64,000 bases of DNA from Prochlorococcus marinus str. MIT 9313 (GTDB lineage: Bacteria; Cyanobacteriota; Cyanobacteriia; PCC-6307; Cyanobiaceae), in assembly GCF_000011485.1 (NCBI RefSeq), contig NC_005071.1, positions 685,347 through 749,346 on the forward strand, read 5' to 3'. This document shows positions 17,101 through 26,859 of this stretch, piece by piece; positions within the stretch are counted from its first letter, which is position 1, and the number at the start of each line of letters is the position of its first letter. The notes below the pieces were generated by a model. It searched no databases. It saw only the letters and a program-made list of their open reading frames with translations, and was not told the DNA's origin. The position numbers were made by a program, and so were the translations under genes.

Positions 17101-17621
17101 TAGAAGTCTTTGCCAAAGACCTCCTGGTACCAACGGGCCACATCCCTTGCTACATCAATGCGACCGCGCAAGATGGCTTGAGGAATCTCCCCACCAAGAC
17201 AAGCGGTGGCAACAATTAACCCCTCGCTATAGGCCTTCAGCAGTTCTTTATCAATGCATGGCCTTGCAAAGATGCCTCGGCCGCGCATGCCGCGCAGATG
17301 GCTAATGCTGGTGAGTTTCACAAGATTGCGATAGCCAACAGCGTTCTTAGCAAGCACCACCAGGTGATAACGACGCTCCTTCTTCGGTTGCGGATCCTCA
17401 ATAGACCCGTTGATCACATACATCTCATTGCCGATGATCGGCTTGATCTCAGCGTTCTTGCAAAGCTTCAGCAGTTCAATGGCGCCATACATCACACCGT
17501 GGTCGGTGAGTGCCAGAGCGGGCATGCCTAGCTCCTTGGCTCGCTTCACCATCTGGGGAAGCTGTGTAGCTCCGTCCAGAAGGCTGTAGTCGCTGTGGTT
17601 GTGAAGAGGAACGAATGCCAT
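14106..17621 (-). CDS. dnaE: DNA polymerase III alpha subunit
   Basis: The replicative polymerase. Its 1171 residues match cyanobacterial full-length DnaE, with no intein in this part of the chain. The PHP domain opens the protein ([24 protein letters not shown]). The polymerase core has [18 protein letters not shown] (about 366-382) and the catalytic PDIDTDF with Asp409 and Asp411. The fingers, the helix-hairpin-helix and a C-terminal OB fold ([19 protein letters not shown]) follow. Some cyanobacteria split this gene with a trans-splicing intein, but here it is contiguous. Confidence 0.97.
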   Translation of the reverse strand: MAFVPLHNHSDYSLLDGATQLPQMVKRAKELGMPALALTDHGVMYGAIELLKLCKNAEIKPIIGNEMYVINGSIEDPQPKKERRYHLVVLAKNAVGYRNLVKLTSISHLRGMRGRGIFARPCIDKELLKAYSEGLIVATACLGGEIPQAILRGRIDVARDVARWYQEVFGKDFYLEVQDHGSPEDRIVNVEIVNIAKELGIELIATNDAHYLSKNDVEAHDALLCVLTGKLISDEKRLRYTGTEYIKSEQEMGRLFADHLEPDVLQKAIANTAAVAEKVEEYSILGSYQMPRFPIPEGHSAVSYLHEVSEQGLRQRLKLATTDPIDDHYGERLTYELGVMEQMGFPTYFLVVWDYIRFAREQGIPVGPGRGSAAGSLVAYALGITNIDPVQNGLLFERFLNPERKSMPDIDTDFCIERRGEVIDYVTRRYGEDKVAQIITFNRMTSKAVLKDVARVLDIPYGDADRLAKLIPVVRGKPAKLAAMIGSDSPNAEFREKYQNDPVVTKWVDMAMRIEGTNKTFGVHAAGVVIAAEPLDDLVPLQRNNDGQVITQYFMEDVESMGLLKMDFLGLKNLTMIDKTLELVEVSNGERIDPDQLPTEDPETFALLARGDLEGIFQLESTGMRQIVRDLRPSSLEDISSILALYRPGPLDAGLIPKFINRKHGREAIDFAHAALEPILKETYGIMVYQEQIMKIAQDLAGYSLGEADLLRRAMGKKKVSEMQKHRSIFVEGASRSGVDQKIADELFDQMVLFAEYCFNKSHSTAYGAVTYQTAYLKAHYPVAYMASLLTVNAGASDKVQRYISNCNAMGIEVMPPDVNASGIDFTPAGDRILFGLSAVRNLGDGAIRQLIANRDGDGPFVSLADLCDRLPSNVLNRRGLESLIHCGALDAIDPESNRAQLIADLELLIHWAASRARDRLSGQGNLFDLVAGAADEQTSDELSTAPKAAPVTDYPPTEKLRLEKELVGFYLSDHPLKQLTAPAQLLAPIGLASLEDQPDKAKVSVITMLTEMRQVTTRKGDRMAVLNIEDLTGSCEAVVFPKSYARLSDHLMLEARLLIWASVDRRDDRIQLIIDDCRAIDDLRLLLVELMPDEACDITVQHKLRECLHQHRPAKDEFGVRVPVVAAVRQGPQVRYVCLGHQFCVRDASAALSSLQQQAFKARCSDRLFV

Positions 17622-17697
17622 GCCCCCAGCCTAGGAGGAGGCGCAAGATGCAGGGTTGTTCATGTAGCCAAACGCTGCATCTAGTGCAATTGATCGT

Positions 17698-19158
17698 TTA
17701 GGGAATGAAGTTTCCCTGCGGGTGATTTGCCATAACGTTTGCTGCTTGCTCATAGTGAAAAGCCACTTGTAGGAGGCGTGACTCCTCCAGCACATTTGCA
17801 ATCAACTGCACCCCGATCGGAAGGCCATCGTCATCGAATCCACAGGGAAGACTGATGGCAGGTAAGCCAGCCAGGTTGGCTGGGATCGTCAGCAGGTCAG
17901 CCAGGTACATGGCAAGTGGATCATCAGCGTGGGCACCGGCTTTGAATGCAGTGGTAGGTGATGTGGGTGTCAGCAGCACATCGACCGTTTGGAAGGCTGC
18001 ATCAAAATCTTGACGGATCAATGTGCGGACCTGCTGGGCTTTCTTGTAGTAAGCGTCCATGTAACCAGCCGAGAGGGCATAGGTGCCGATCAGGATGCGT
18101 CGCTGCACCTCGCTACCAAAACCCTCTGCGCGACTTCGGGCTGTCATCGCGGCTAGAGCATCAGCTCCTTCAGCTCGGTAGCCGTACTTCACCCCGTCGT
18201 AACGCGCCAAGTTGGCCGAAGCCTCCGATGGGGCAATCACGTAATAGGTGGCGATGCCATCGCTAAAGCGTGGGCAACTCACCTCAACCAGTTCCGCTCC
18301 CAAGGATTGCAGCTTCTCTGCAGCTGTCAAAACTGTTCTCTTCACTTGCGCATCCAAGCCGTTTTGGTCAAAGCACTCACGAATCAAGCCGATGCGTACC
18401 CCAGACATTGGTTGCGAAAGGGCAGAGCAATAATCGGGAACAGCAACATTGAGACAAGTGGAGTCACGAGGATCAGATCCTGCGATCACTTGTAAAAGCT
18501 CAGCAGCATCGGCCACGTTGGTCGTGAATGGTCCAACCTGGTCAAGAGAACTGGCAAAAGCCACCAAACCCCAACGACTGACACGGCCATAGGTGGGTTT
18601 AAGGCCTACGACTCCACAAAATGAAGCGGGCTGACGGATTGAGCCCCCAGTATCCGAACCCAAGGCAGCCATGCATTCACCTGCCGCAACAGCTGCTGCA
18701 CTGCCACCAGAACTGCCACCCGGCACACGGCTGATATCCCAGGGATTGGATGTAGCCCCAAACGCAGATGTCTCGGTCGAGCTACCCATGGCGAACTCAT
18801 CGAGATTTGTTTTCCCGAGAAGTACAGCACCGGCCTGCCAGAGGCGCTCAGTGACGGTGGATTCATAGGGCGGCACAAAGGTTTCCAGCATTCGACTGGA
18901 ACAGGTGGTGCGTATTCCTTTCGTGCAGAGGTTGTCCTTAATTGCCAAAGGCACACCAGCCAGAGGTGGCAGAGACTCACCCGCAGCCAAGGCCTCATCG
19001 ATGCGATCGGCATCGGCACGAGCTCGATCTGCTGTGATATCCAGAAAAGCGTGCAGAGTGGGATCCACCACTGCGATACGAGCAAGTTGGTGATCTGTGA
19101 GTTCCCTGGCGGAAACCTCGCCGAGCTTTAGTTGCTGACGCCATTCAGCGATCGCCAT
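17698..19158 (-). CDS. gatA: Glutamyl-tRNA(Gln) amidotransferase subunit A
   Basis: The amidase subunit of GatCAB, which converts Glu-tRNA(Gln) to Gln-tRNA(Gln). The protein has 486 residues. The Ser-cisSer-Lys triad is visible: Lys74 in LAIKDN, the cis-Ser in [14 protein letters not shown] (about 148-160) and the nucleophile Ser173 in [11 protein letters not shown]. The start [20 protein letters not shown] is typical. It lies 76 bases upstream of dnaE on the same strand. gatB and gatC are elsewhere. Confidence 0.96.
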   Translation of the reverse strand: MAIAEWRQQLKLGEVSARELTDHQLARIAVVDPTLHAFLDITADRARADADRIDEALAAGESLPPLAGVPLAIKDNLCTKGIRTTCSSRMLETFVPPYESTVTERLWQAGAVLLGKTNLDEFAMGSSTETSAFGATSNPWDISRVPGGSSGGSAAAVAAGECMAALGSDTGGSIRQPASFCGVVGLKPTYGRVSRWGLVAFASSLDQVGPFTTNVADAAELLQVIAGSDPRDSTCLNVAVPDYCSALSQPMSGVRIGLIRECFDQNGLDAQVKRTVLTAAEKLQSLGAELVEVSCPRFSDGIATYYVIAPSEASANLARYDGVKYGYRAEGADALAAMTARSRAEGFGSEVQRRILIGTYALSAGYMDAYYKKAQQVRTLIRQDFDAAFQTVDVLLTPTSPTTAFKAGAHADDPLAMYLADLLTIPANLAGLPAISLPCGFDDDGLPIGVQLIANVLEESRLLQVAFHYEQAANVMANHPQGNFIP

Positions 19159-19194
19159 CGGCTTGCGGTGCTGTGCTGTGCAGCAGCGACGCTA

Positions 19195-19452
19195 TCAGTC
19201 GTCTGACCAGCCTTCGACTGCGATCGTCAGCGGCTCAACGCGACGACAACGCACGAGGGTGTGATTCACAGACGCAGGTCCCTCAAAAGAGAGATCCGCA
19301 ACGAAGGTCGATAGCTTGACCTCAAGACTCTTTCGGGTCACAAAAGGGCCGAACCAATAGGTGACATTTGGTTCACGGGTTTCAACCCTGGCCCACCAAG
19401 CCAAACCAAAGCCATTGACGAGGCTACGCAGGGGCCTAATCAATGAGCCCAT
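19195..19452 (-). CDS. DUF1816 domain protein
   Basis: An 85-residue protein from the ATG at 19452 (MGSLIRPLRSLVNGFGLAWW). The core WWARVETREPNVTYWFGPF...SLEVKLSTFVADLSFEG is the DUF1816 pattern, a family restricted to cyanobacteria and of unknown function. A TTG at 19539 would couple it to the methyltransferase stop but adds 29 unconserved residues. It lies downstream of the RNA methyltransferase and upstream of gatA on the same strand. Confidence 0.75.
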   Translation of the reverse strand: MGSLIRPLRSLVNGFGLAWWARVETREPNVTYWFGPFVTRKSLEVKLSTFVADLSFEGPASVNHTLVRCRRVEPLTIAVEGWSDD

Positions 19453-19535
19453 GATTGAGGTTTGCGGATGAGCATTATTTTGCCTCGTCATGTTCCAATT
19501 GGTGTTCCGCTGTCGGCTGCGAAGGAATTTTTGGA

Positions 19536-21143
19536 TCAACGCTGAACACTCTCTTCATCAGGTGATTGATCCTCACAAACGTCAAAATTGCAATCCTGAC
19601 TGGTCAGCAAATCCTCATCCTCAATCGAAGTTCTTTCTGCCTGCAAATCCCCTATTTGGCGATCCATCGGTGGTTCATCATCTTTGGAACAAAGTTGCTG
19701 GTTAGCCAAGCTGGATGGCAAAGCCTCCCCAAACCGCTCAATCTCATCTGGCTGATGGATTGGCGAATGATTGGTCTTGGCAATGGGTTCTGACTCCACG
19801 GAAATGGAGTCGCAAGAGATGACCGGCAAAGGGCATTGAGGCCGCGCGATCCTGGGGGATGGAGTTTGGCCATGAACCCCCTTCATCCAGCCACGACGGG
19901 CAACCTCGTATAAACACATCGCAGTAGCAACAGAGGCATTCAGACTGGGAGTAACCCCCCGCAATGGAACGCGTACAAGCTGATCGCAATGGCGACGAGT
20001 TAGGAGAGAGATCCCCTGCTTCTCTGATCCCGTTACGATCACTAAAGGTCCGTCTAGATCGACATCTGGAAGGGTGATGTCCCCTTCCTCCGCCAGGCCA
20101 ATAACTCGATATCCCGCCTGCTTCAGTGCTTCTAAAGAGCGATTGAGATTCACGACACGCGCTACTGGTAGATGCTCCAAAGCGCCTGCTGCAACCTTGG
20201 CCACCGAACCAGTGAGACCAGCACTTCGTCGTTGTGGGAGAACAACTCCATGGGCGCCTAGAGCCTCTGCAGATCGAATAATGGCGCCAAGATTGTGGGG
20301 ATCCGTTAGGCCATCGAGGGCAAGTAAAAGGGGCGATTCCCCAAGACCCGCACATCCCTCGATCAGACTTTGCAAATCAAGGGTCTCCGCGGCAGCAGTC
20401 TGTAGAACAATTCCTTGATGCACAGCACCACCTGTGAGTTGACCGAGACGAGCCCAGGTAACTTCTTCCACCAGTACTCCTGAGGACTTGGCCTCACGAA
20501 GCAATTGCAAAAACCTTGGTGCGCTTCGTAAATCTGATGTGCACCAGATGCGATGAATCGGGCGGCCAGCTTCCAGAGCAGCTTGGCTGGCATGACGTCC
20601 CCAAAGCAAATCATCGGCAGCAGCCGGTCCGAATGTTTCTGCCTCTGGAACGCGATCCGAAGTAGATGGATCGAATCTTTTTGAAGGCAACTGCCTGTCT
20701 GCAGGACGTGAACGTTCTCCCAAGGAGGGACGTCGCCCTAGCCGTTCATCGCTGCGACGTCGTGATGGCCTCTGATCACGAAATCGACGAGCCTCTTTTC
20801 TGTCAGTTTCACTTGCACGCCCTTGTTCAGAGCGAGGCCGATCCCGGCTAAAACGCCCCTGCTCAGAGCGAGAACGATCACGGTTAAAACGGCCCTGCCC
20901 AGAGCCTTCACCATTGGATACTTTTGAAGGGCTATCACCAGCTTCTCCATCAGGCCTGGAGCGATACACCCCTCGCGGTCCAGAGGAACGACCACCCGAT
21001 GGGCGGCTGCCGGAAGAGCGGCTTCCGTAAGCAGATCGACCAGAAACCCCATCGCCATCCCGTCGGATCCCACCAGGACGACCTCCTCTAGGACGACCAC
21101 CACGAGGGGGGTTGCCTGAACGGCGATCAAAGCGGGAGCTCAT
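19536..21143 (-). CDS. SpoU/TrmH-type RNA 2'-O-methyltransferase with long tails
   Basis: The middle part (about 178-420) is a TrmH/RlmB enzyme: an N-terminal substrate-binding piece (LLWGRHASQAALEAG) and the SPOUT knot with motif 1 DPHNLGAIIRSAEA, motif 2 VTGSEKQGIS and motif 3 SLNASVATAMCLYE. It would transfer a methyl group to a ribose in rRNA or tRNA. Unusual are a 175-residue Arg/Gly/Ser-rich N-terminus with a duplicated 12-residue unit, probably disordered and RNA-binding, and a 110-residue acidic C-terminal tail with several Cys and no known domain. At 535 residues it is about twice the family size. It is probably co-transcribed with mrnC upstream. Confidence 0.88.
   Translation of the reverse strand: MSSRFDRRSGNPPRGGRPRGGRPGGIRRDGDGVSGRSAYGSRSSGSRPSGGRSSGPRGVYRSRPDGEAGDSPSKVSNGEGSGQGRFNRDRSRSEQGRFSRDRPRSEQGRASETDRKEARRFRDQRPSRRRSDERLGRRPSLGERSRPADRQLPSKRFDPSTSDRVPEAETFGPAAADDLLWGRHASQAALEAGRPIHRIWCTSDLRSAPRFLQLLREAKSSGVLVEEVTWARLGQLTGGAVHQGIVLQTAAAETLDLQSLIEGCAGLGESPLLLALDGLTDPHNLGAIIRSAEALGAHGVVLPQRRSAGLTGSVAKVAAGALEHLPVARVVNLNRSLEALKQAGYRVIGLAEEGDITLPDVDLDGPLVIVTGSEKQGISLLTRRHCDQLVRVPLRGVTPSLNASVATAMCLYEVARRGWMKGVHGQTPSPRIARPQCPLPVISCDSISVESEPIAKTNHSPIHQPDEIERFGEALPSSLANQQLCSKDDEPPMDRQIGDLQAERTSIEDEDLLTSQDCNFDVCEDQSPDEESVQR
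20832..20903 (-). repeat. Two 36-bp tandem units in the RG-rich domain
   Basis: Codes for residues about 81-104 of the methyltransferase, read as SGQGRFNRDRSR then SEQGRFSRDRPR, with a partial third copy (SEQGR). The in-frame duplication indicates slippage in a low-complexity, probably disordered tail. Confidence 0.6.
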
Positions 21144-21157
21144 AAGAAGAGAAGAAG

Positions 21158-21565
21158 CTATAGCAAGTCGTGTTCGGTCTCCTCCAGTTGATCCAAGAGC
21201 TGCGCAAGCCGCGCCGGATTCTGCAAAAAGAGCCAGCCAACCATTGTCTCAAACCCTGTGGCCTTGCCGTAGGTCGCTGCATCTCCACGGCGTGGTCCTC
21301 GTCCGGATTTGTTACGACCTCGCCGTACCAAATCCTTCTCAAGATCTGAAAGATGCGGATCTAAGCGAAGCAGAGCTTCTGCCTGCGCAGCGGCCTTAAC
21401 CTCGTCAACAACAGCTCGGTGGAGATCTTCAGATCTGCCAGGTTGGTAACAATGACGCAGACGCTGATGCAATTCCCAAACAGCATCACCAAGCCAAGCC
21501 AACTGCAACGGTCCCAGTTCATTAGCACCGCCAATCGCTGACTGACTACGAATCCAATTGTTCAA
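21158..21565 (-). CDS. mrnC: Mini-ribonuclease III
   Basis: A 135-residue RNase III catalytic domain without a double-stranded-RNA-binding domain, the mark of Mini-III. In Bacillus this enzyme matures 23S rRNA ends. The signature LAWLGDAVWELHQRLR (about 22-37) carries the catalytic acidic residue, and RRGRNKSGRGPRRGDAATYG...ETMVGWLFL is the second family block. Its start overlaps the stop of the STAS gene by four bases, and the RNA methyltransferase follows it by 14 bases, giving a small RNA-processing operon. Confidence 0.92.
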   Translation of the reverse strand: MNNWIRSQSAIGGANELGPLQLAWLGDAVWELHQRLRHCYQPGRSEDLHRAVVDEVKAAAQAEALLRLDPHLSDLEKDLVRRGRNKSGRGPRRGDAATYGKATGFETMVGWLFLQNPARLAQLLDQLEETEHDLL

Positions 21566-21918
21566 GCCTTCAACTGATTTAAAGCCGTACGCAGATCAAC
21601 TGCCAGGTGGAGAAAATCCTCAAGCCGCACAAGTTTCACAGTTTGGACGACCCTTGCATTGCCCACAAGGGCAAATGACCGTTTGGCATCGGTGCACTTC
21701 TTGGCAGTTTGAACCAAAGCCCCTAGACCAGAAGAGTCAAGAAAGTCAATCTTGTTCAGGTCAATAACCAAAGGAGCAGCATTGGCCATGAGCACATCCT
21801 CTACGTAGGTGATGAACTGCTTCTCGGAATAAGCGTCTAGCTGTCCAGTGAACTGGAACACCAGACAACCCTGCCGACGTTCAAAACCCCCTCTTAGAGA
21901 AACGGTCAGTCGCTGCAA
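21562..21918 (-). CDS. STAS-domain anti-sigma-factor-antagonist-like protein
   Basis: A 118-residue single STAS domain. The core VFQFTGQLDAYSEKQF, PLVIDLNKIDFLDSSGLGALVQTAKKC and VVQTVKLVRLEDFLHL follows SpoIIAA/RsbV-type regulators, with the phosphorylatable Ser in DSSGLG. Such proteins switch partners according to phosphorylation, releasing a sigma factor or another target. No cognate kinase or phosphatase is adjacent. It overlaps mrnC by four bases and is probably co-transcribed with it. Confidence 0.88.
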   Translation of the reverse strand: MQRLTVSLRGGFERRQGCLVFQFTGQLDAYSEKQFITYVEDVLMANAAPLVIDLNKIDFLDSSGLGALVQTAKKCTDAKRSFALVGNARVVQTVKLVRLEDFLHLAVDLRTALNQLKA

Positions 21919-21991
21919 TTCTGTGATGGGACCAGTCCCCCGGGACGCAATGGCACGAAGTGTAGTGATACTGAGTGATCCGCACCACGCT

Positions 21992-23131
21992 TCAGCGACG
22001 ATCTGCCATCAGCTCAACAAAGTGAGCGAAGTGGTGGTCTGCATCATGAGGACCAGGACTCGCCTCCGGGTGGTATTGCACACCAAAGACAGGTCGATCC
22101 CGATGCGCTATCGCGGCAACAGTGCGGTCATTGAGATTGAGATGGGTCACAACCACGTTGACCTGTGACAGAGACGAGGCGTCAAGTGCGAATCCATGGT
22201 TTTGACTGGTGATCTCCACCTGCCCCGTTGTGCCGCAGGGATGGTTGAGCCCGCGATGGCCATAGGCCAATTTGAAAGTACGGCCACCCATGGCAAGCCC
22301 AATAATCTGATGACCCAGGCAAATGCCAAACAGGGGGATATCAACCTTATTGAGAAGATCTTTAACCAGGGCAATACCACCAGTCACGGCAGCAGGGTCA
22401 CCAGGTCCATTAGATAGAAAAACGCCCTCGGGTTGTGAACTCAACACGGTGGCTAAATCTGAACTGGCCGGCAGGACGGTGACCTCACAACCGTGAGCGA
22501 CCAAACGGTCGAGTATGGCCCGCTTGATACCGAAATCAATCGCGACAACGTGATAGGGCGAATCAATTTGTTGCTTCAACCTTTGATCAAAGCCCACAGC
22601 ACAAGTTGATCTCCAGCGGTATGGATCTTTCGTTGAGACCTGATCTGCAAGGTTTAATCCCTCCATCGATGGAGCCTGCTGCAACAGTTCCATCAGCTGC
22701 TTAGGGGTGGAACCATTGCTGCTTATGACCCCATTCATGGCTCCGACCTCGCGCAGATGTCTCACAAGCGCCCTGGTATCAACACCTGAGATACCAACAA
22801 CTCTTTTCTCCTCCAGCCAAGTCTGCAGCGACTGTTGGCAACGCCAACTGCTCGGCGTTGGGGAGAGTTGACGGGCGATGACACCCCTTGCATGCGGCCG
22901 GGATGATTCTTGATCATCAAGATTTACGCCTGTGTTGCCCAACTCTGGATAGGTGAATGTGACCAACTGACCGGAGTAACTGGGATCCGTAAGGACTTCC
23001 TGGTAGCCCGTCATGCCGGTGTTGAAAACCACCTCGCCCATCGCGTCACCGCAATGACCAAAGGCCTCCCCCTCAAGCACCGTTCCATCAGCAAGCATCA
23101 AGAGCGCCGAATTTCGCGATGAAGCAATCAT
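21992..23131 (-). CDS. carA: Carbamoyl phosphate synthetase small subunit
   Basis: The glutamine amidotransferase subunit that feeds ammonia to CarB for arginine and pyrimidine synthesis. The protein has 379 residues. The N-terminal domain shows [20 protein letters not shown]. The class I GATase domain has the nucleophile Cys271 in GICLGHQ and the partners His354 and Glu356 in [13 protein letters not shown]. It lies 30 bases downstream of trpD on the same strand, so the two may be co-transcribed. carB is not in the window. Confidence 0.97.
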   Translation of the reverse strand: MIASSRNSALLMLADGTVLEGEAFGHCGDAMGEVVFNTGMTGYQEVLTDPSYSGQLVTFTYPELGNTGVNLDDQESSRPHARGVIARQLSPTPSSWRCQQSLQTWLEEKRVVGISGVDTRALVRHLREVGAMNGVISSNGSTPKQLMELLQQAPSMEGLNLADQVSTKDPYRWRSTCAVGFDQRLKQQIDSPYHVVAIDFGIKRAILDRLVAHGCEVTVLPASSDLATVLSSQPEGVFLSNGPGDPAAVTGGIALVKDLLNKVDIPLFGICLGHQIIGLAMGGRTFKLAYGHRGLNHPCGTTGQVEITSQNHGFALDASSLSQVNVVVTHLNLNDRTVAAIAHRDRPVFGVQYHPEASPGPHDADHHFAHFVELMADRR

Positions 23132-23161
23132 CAGCAGAAGGATCCCGAAGTCATCGCAGTC

Positions 23162-24217
23162 TCATTCTCCAATTTGATGATCAAGTGCCATGCGGAGCCC
23201 TTCTAGCCGTTGCCAGGGGAGGCCTTCCTGCAGGCAAGTCTTTGCAGTAGAAACACCTGCTTGTAAATCATCTTGTAGGCCAGCAGCCCAGAGCACTAGG
23301 GCTGTGTTCAATGCCACCACATCCCGTTGAGGGGCGGTACCACCTCCCTGAAGTACAGCGGAAAGAATCGCTTGATTTGTTGCCAAATCACCACCCTGGA
23401 GAGCCTGCAAAGGAGCTCTAGTAAGCCCGAGTTCTGCCGAATCGATCGATGCTTGTCGTAAGTGACCATTCTCAAGCAAACGCATTGCATTGGCTCCCTC
23501 CAACGACGCTTCATCAAGGCCTCCAGCGCCATGGACAACAACGGCCCGCTGCAAGCCAAGCCGTTGCAATGCTTCCGCCATTGGATTGAGCAGCTCAGCC
23601 TTAGCTACCCCGAGAACCTGGGCATTTGGTTGCAAAGGATTCACCAGTGGACCCAGAAGATTGAAGACGGTGCGCACTCCAAGGCTGCGCCGCAACGGGG
23701 CCAAGTTGACCAAAGCGGGGTGCCAGGCTGGGGCAAATAAAAATGTGACGCCTACCTCAACCAGGGCCTCCACCACGGAGACAAGAGGGGCCTTGAGCTG
23801 TAGACCCAGGCCCTCAAGAACATCTGCTGAACCGACTTTGCCACTTGCACTGCGATTGCCATGCTTAGCCACATTCGCCCCGCAGGCGGCAGCAGTAAAC
23901 GCCACTGCGGTTGAGATGTTGAAGGTGTCTGCACCGTCGCCACCTGTTCCACAAGTGTCGACCATAGGGATGTCTGGCAATGGGCAAGGCAAGGGACAAG
24001 CACCTCGCAACACCTGGGCCATGCCTGATAACTCATTTCCTGTTACCCCCTTGGCTCGTAAAGCCGCTAGAAACGCACCGGTCTGCACAGGGGTTAGTTG
24101 TTCCGCCAACCAAGCCTCCATCAAGGCAGTTGCTTCCACCTCAGGAAGGTTTTGTCCCTCGAGCAACATCTCGAGGATTTGCGACCAAGAGGAAGAGGCA
24201 GTAACTGAAGTAGGCAT
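23162..24217 (-). CDS. trpD: Anthranilate phosphoribosyltransferase
   Basis: Second step of tryptophan synthesis: anthranilate plus PRPP gives phosphoribosyl-anthranilate. From the ATG at 24217 ([11 protein letters not shown]) it has 351 residues, the family length. The PRPP loop [20 protein letters not shown] and the segments [18 protein letters not shown] and [11 protein letters not shown] are conserved. The frame is open to 24277, but that extra stretch contains an intrinsic terminator hairpin (24226-24254), so the later start is preferred. That hairpin leaves open attenuation of trpD. carA follows. Confidence 0.95.
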   Translation of the reverse strand: MPTSVTASSSWSQILEMLLEGQNLPEVEATALMEAWLAEQLTPVQTGAFLAALRAKGVTGNELSGMAQVLRGACPLPCPLPDIPMVDTCGTGGDGADTFNISTAVAFTAAACGANVAKHGNRSASGKVGSADVLEGLGLQLKAPLVSVVEALVEVGVTFLFAPAWHPALVNLAPLRRSLGVRTVFNLLGPLVNPLQPNAQVLGVAKAELLNPMAEALQRLGLQRAVVVHGAGGLDEASLEGANAMRLLENGHLRQASIDSAELGLTRAPLQALQGGDLATNQAILSAVLQGGGTAPQRDVVALNTALVLWAAGLQDDLQAGVSTAKTCLQEGLPWQRLEGLRMALDHQIGE

Positions 24218-24225
24218 CGGAGCAG

Positions 24226-24254
24226 AAAAAAACCCGGGTGCAAAGCACTCCGGG
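24226..24254 (-). terminator. Intrinsic terminator just upstream of trpD
   Basis: On the minus strand CCCGGAGTGC-TTT-GCACCCGGG forms a nine-pair stem with one bulged A, directly followed by seven T. It ends 8 bases before the chosen trpD start, so RNA entering trpD from upstream must read through it. It is either an attenuator or the end of a separate short transcript. Confidence 0.75.
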
Positions 24255-24719
24255 CTGGGTGATGGGGACAACACCACTATCCCCTAAAACTTTGCTACTG
24301 GCGAGAATTTCTACAAGAGAACAGCAAGAAAGACCTCTGATCCATCCAAACGGCGCTATTGAAGCTCTGGATAGGAACGACTTTCTGATTGCTGCAACTA
24401 GTGCCAAGGCCAAAGGTCTCAGGCATTTAGCGCTGCGTCATTCAATCCCAAAAACTTAAGGATCTTGAGACATTCACACTAAAAATCTTGCACCCCTGAA
24501 GGACGATGAATCGAATCAACAATCAGGGCATAGAGACCAGATTTACATCCGGAGCTCGTTCGTTAGTGAGCAGCAACGTTACTTAATCGCCAGCATTCAG
24601 CTGGATTGGATGGTTCTAATGCGCATTAGCTAAGGATCTGTGATCGCAATGTTTCAAGAATCCCTCTAGGCTCGCTCATCAAACTGGCTGCATAGGTTGA
24701 ACCATGTAGCGATACCTGC
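24255..24719. other. Divergent spacer between trpD and ABC exporter
   Basis: About 465 bases with no convincing gene. A minus-strand frame open from 24413 into trpD contains only one Trp codon outside trpD, so no classical Trp-rich leader peptide is seen. A perfect 14-base palindrome is at 24616-24629. GGGGA/TCCCC arms (within 24264-24284) form a second, weaker hairpin just before the terminator. Confidence 0.4.
24616..24629. promoter_or_regulatory. 14-base perfect palindrome, candidate operator
   Basis: CTAATGCGCATTAG, followed at once by the overlapping palindrome TTAGCTAA, about 90 bases before the ABC exporter start. The size and symmetry suit a dimeric repressor; the regulator is unknown. 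Confidence 0.4.
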
Positions 24720-26471
24720 ATGGCAGCATTTCGCCTCGATCTCATTGGTCGTTATCTAAAGCCCCATCGCCGCACTGTGCTGATGGGTGCAATGGCCCTC
24801 GTAGTGGTGAACATTGTCAGCGTCATCATCCCCCTAGAGGTGAGGCGCATCATTGATGATCTCCAAGAAGGCTTTGCCATCACTGACGTGATGCGTCAGG
24901 CCAGCTGGATTGTGATTCTCGCCAGCATCATGGGCATCGTGCGTTTGGTGTCTAGGCAACTGGTTTTCGGTGTCGGTCGCCAAGTGGAGGTGGACCTGCG
25001 CCAGCGCATTTTTGACCACATGCTTAGGCAGGAACCAGGCTGGGTGCAGGAGACTGGTAGTGGTGAAGTCATTAGCCGCGCAACCAGCGATGTTGAAAAC
25101 ATTCGTCGTCTACTTGGCTTCGCGATTCTTAGCCTTACCAACACTGTGTTGGCTTACTGCTTCACTCTTCCCGCGATGCTGGCCATCGACCCAGGCTTAA
25201 CCCTGGCCGCAATCTCTCTCTATCCAGTAATGCTTGGCACTGTGCGCCTGTTTGGGGGGCGAATGATGCGGCAACAAAAACGCCAGCAGGAAGCTCTATC
25301 AAGTCTCAGCGAACTGATCCAGGAGGATCTCTCAGGCATAAGTGCCATCAAGATCTATGGCCAGGAGCAACCTGAACAGGATGCCTTTGCGGAGCGAAAC
25401 AATACCTATAAAGATAGTGCTATTCGCCTGGCACGAACTCGCAGCACCCTCTTCCCCTTGCTGGGTGGAATCTCCTCGGTTTCACTGCTCCTACTTTTGG
25501 CACTTGGCAGCGGTCAACTGGAACAAGGCACCCTCAGCATCGGCGGATTGGTGGCCTTGATCCTTTTTGTAGAGCGCTTAGTTTTTCCTACTGCACTACT
25601 TGGTTTCACCCTCAACACGTTCCAGACCGGACAGGTGAGCTTGGAGCGTGTGGAAGAGCTTCTGCAGCGTATCCCGATGATTCGCAACCCAACCACACCA
25701 TTAAGCCTGGAGACGCCGCTCAAAGGTCGAATCGAAGCACGTGAACTGCGGATTCGTTACGACAAAAGCAAGACCGACTCGCTGTCGGGACTGAGCTTTG
25801 TGATCAATCCAGGTGAACTCGTCGCCGTGGTGGGGCCAGTGGGATGTGGGAAAACGACCCTGGCAAGAGCTCTCGGAAGGATGGTGGAAGTTCCAAGGGG
25901 GCAACTTTTCATTGACAACCATGATGTCAATGATTTGCTGCTCGAGGATCTGCGCAGCAATGTTGCACTTGTTCCGCAAGAGGGCTATCTCTTCACCAGC
26001 AGCCTCGCCGACAACCTTCGTTACGGCGATCCTCAGGCCTCTATGGAGCGAGTTGAAACATCTGCGAGGCAGGCCCGACTGATGGATGACATCAGGGGCT
26101 TCCCGGATGGATTGGAAACGCTTGTAGGCGAAAGAGGCATCACTCTCAGTGGCGGGCAGCGTCAACGAACTGCTCTTGGCAGAGCACTTCTAGTGGAGGC
26201 TCCTGTTGTGGTTCTTGATGACGCTCTAGCCAGTGTGGACAACAAAACAGCTGCGTCAATCCTGAGTTCGATTCGTGCCCAACAGAATCAGACAATCCTG
26301 ATGATTAGCCATCAGCTTTCTGCGGCCGCTGCCTGCGATCGAATTCTTGTGATTGAACAAGGACGGCTGGTGCAACAAGGCCATCACACTGACTTACTTG
26401 CTGTCCAGGGACCATACCGCAGCCTTTGGGAACGGGAGCAAGCTGGTGATCAAATGGAAGCCGTTGCCTAA
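24720..26471 (+). CDS. ABC exporter, fused membrane and ATPase domains
   Basis: A 583-residue half-transporter of the MdlB/MsbA type. Six transmembrane helices fill residues about 15-300 (first YLKPHRRTVLMGAMALVVV). The nucleotide-binding domain follows, with Walker A GPVGCGKTT, the signature LSGGQRQR, Walker B VVVLDDALASVDN and the switch His in MISHQLS. It would act as a dimer exporting lipids, drugs or peptides; the substrate is not readable. There is no C39 peptidase domain, so it is not itself a processing exporter for double-glycine peptides. Confidence 0.92.
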   Translation: MAAFRLDLIGRYLKPHRRTVLMGAMALVVVNIVSVIIPLEVRRIIDDLQEGFAITDVMRQASWIVILASIMGIVRLVSRQLVFGVGRQVEVDLRQRIFDHMLRQEPGWVQETGSGEVISRATSDVENIRRLLGFAILSLTNTVLAYCFTLPAMLAIDPGLTLAAISLYPVMLGTVRLFGGRMMRQQKRQQEALSSLSELIQEDLSGISAIKIYGQEQPEQDAFAERNNTYKDSAIRLARTRSTLFPLLGGISSVSLLLLLALGSGQLEQGTLSIGGLVALILFVERLVFPTALLGFTLNTFQTGQVSLERVEELLQRIPMIRNPTTPLSLETPLKGRIEARELRIRYDKSKTDSLSGLSFVINPGELVAVVGPVGCGKTTLARALGRMVEVPRGQLFIDNHDVNDLLLEDLRSNVALVPQEGYLFTSSLADNLRYGDPQASMERVETSARQARLMDDIRGFPDGLETLVGERGITLSGGQRQRTALGRALLVEAPVVVLDDALASVDNKTAASILSSIRAQQNQTILMISHQLSAAAACDRILVIEQGRLVQQGHHTDLLAVQGPYRSLWEREQAGDQMEAVA

Positions 26472-26859
26472 GCAAATTAAAGCTTTTATTAATGATATGA
26501 GTTGATCAAAATTAAATCACTGTCATCTTTTGAAAAATATACTAAAAATTCAGTGATAATAGTCTACTTTGTATTACATTCAATTGTCTTTTGTTGGTAT
26601 TGATATTGATAGCTATCTCTCTTTGATTTGTCTCGCCCCTCTTCTATTTTTTATTATTGCTACACGTCCTATTTAATCCTAGTCAGGCAAGTTAGAGTTC
26701 GACTCCTGCTTACATAGTTTTTCTCTTTTGCCAAATGTTTAGTTTAATTTGCATCTATACTTATGTCAGTGACACATGTTGTTGTAAGCAATCTATTTCA
26801 ATAGAGTCTTCTTTTGTATCAAAGATAATTTATAAATCTGTTCCAAACTCGGCTTGTGT
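26472..26859. other. AT-rich spacer opening a low-GC segment
   Basis: About 390 bases with no gene. A 7-base inverted repeat, ATCACTG (26516-26522) / CAGTGAT (26551-26557), lies downstream of the ABC exporter without a T-run. GAGTTCGACTCCTGCT near 26695-26710 looks like a tRNA T-arm, but no tRNA can be folded around it. Confidence 0.35.

Noticed and set aside
24255-24413. Possible trp leader peptide upstream of trpD
   Set aside because: The open frame contains a single Trp codon, so a classical ribosome-stalling attenuator peptide is not supported.
26685-26715. tRNA-like T-arm sequence (GAGTTCGACTCCTGCT)
   Set aside because: The loop TTCGACT fits a T-loop, but the flanking stem does not pair beyond one base, and no acceptor, D-arm or anticodon arm can be folded. 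At most it is an eroded tRNA fragment at the left edge of the AT-rich segment.
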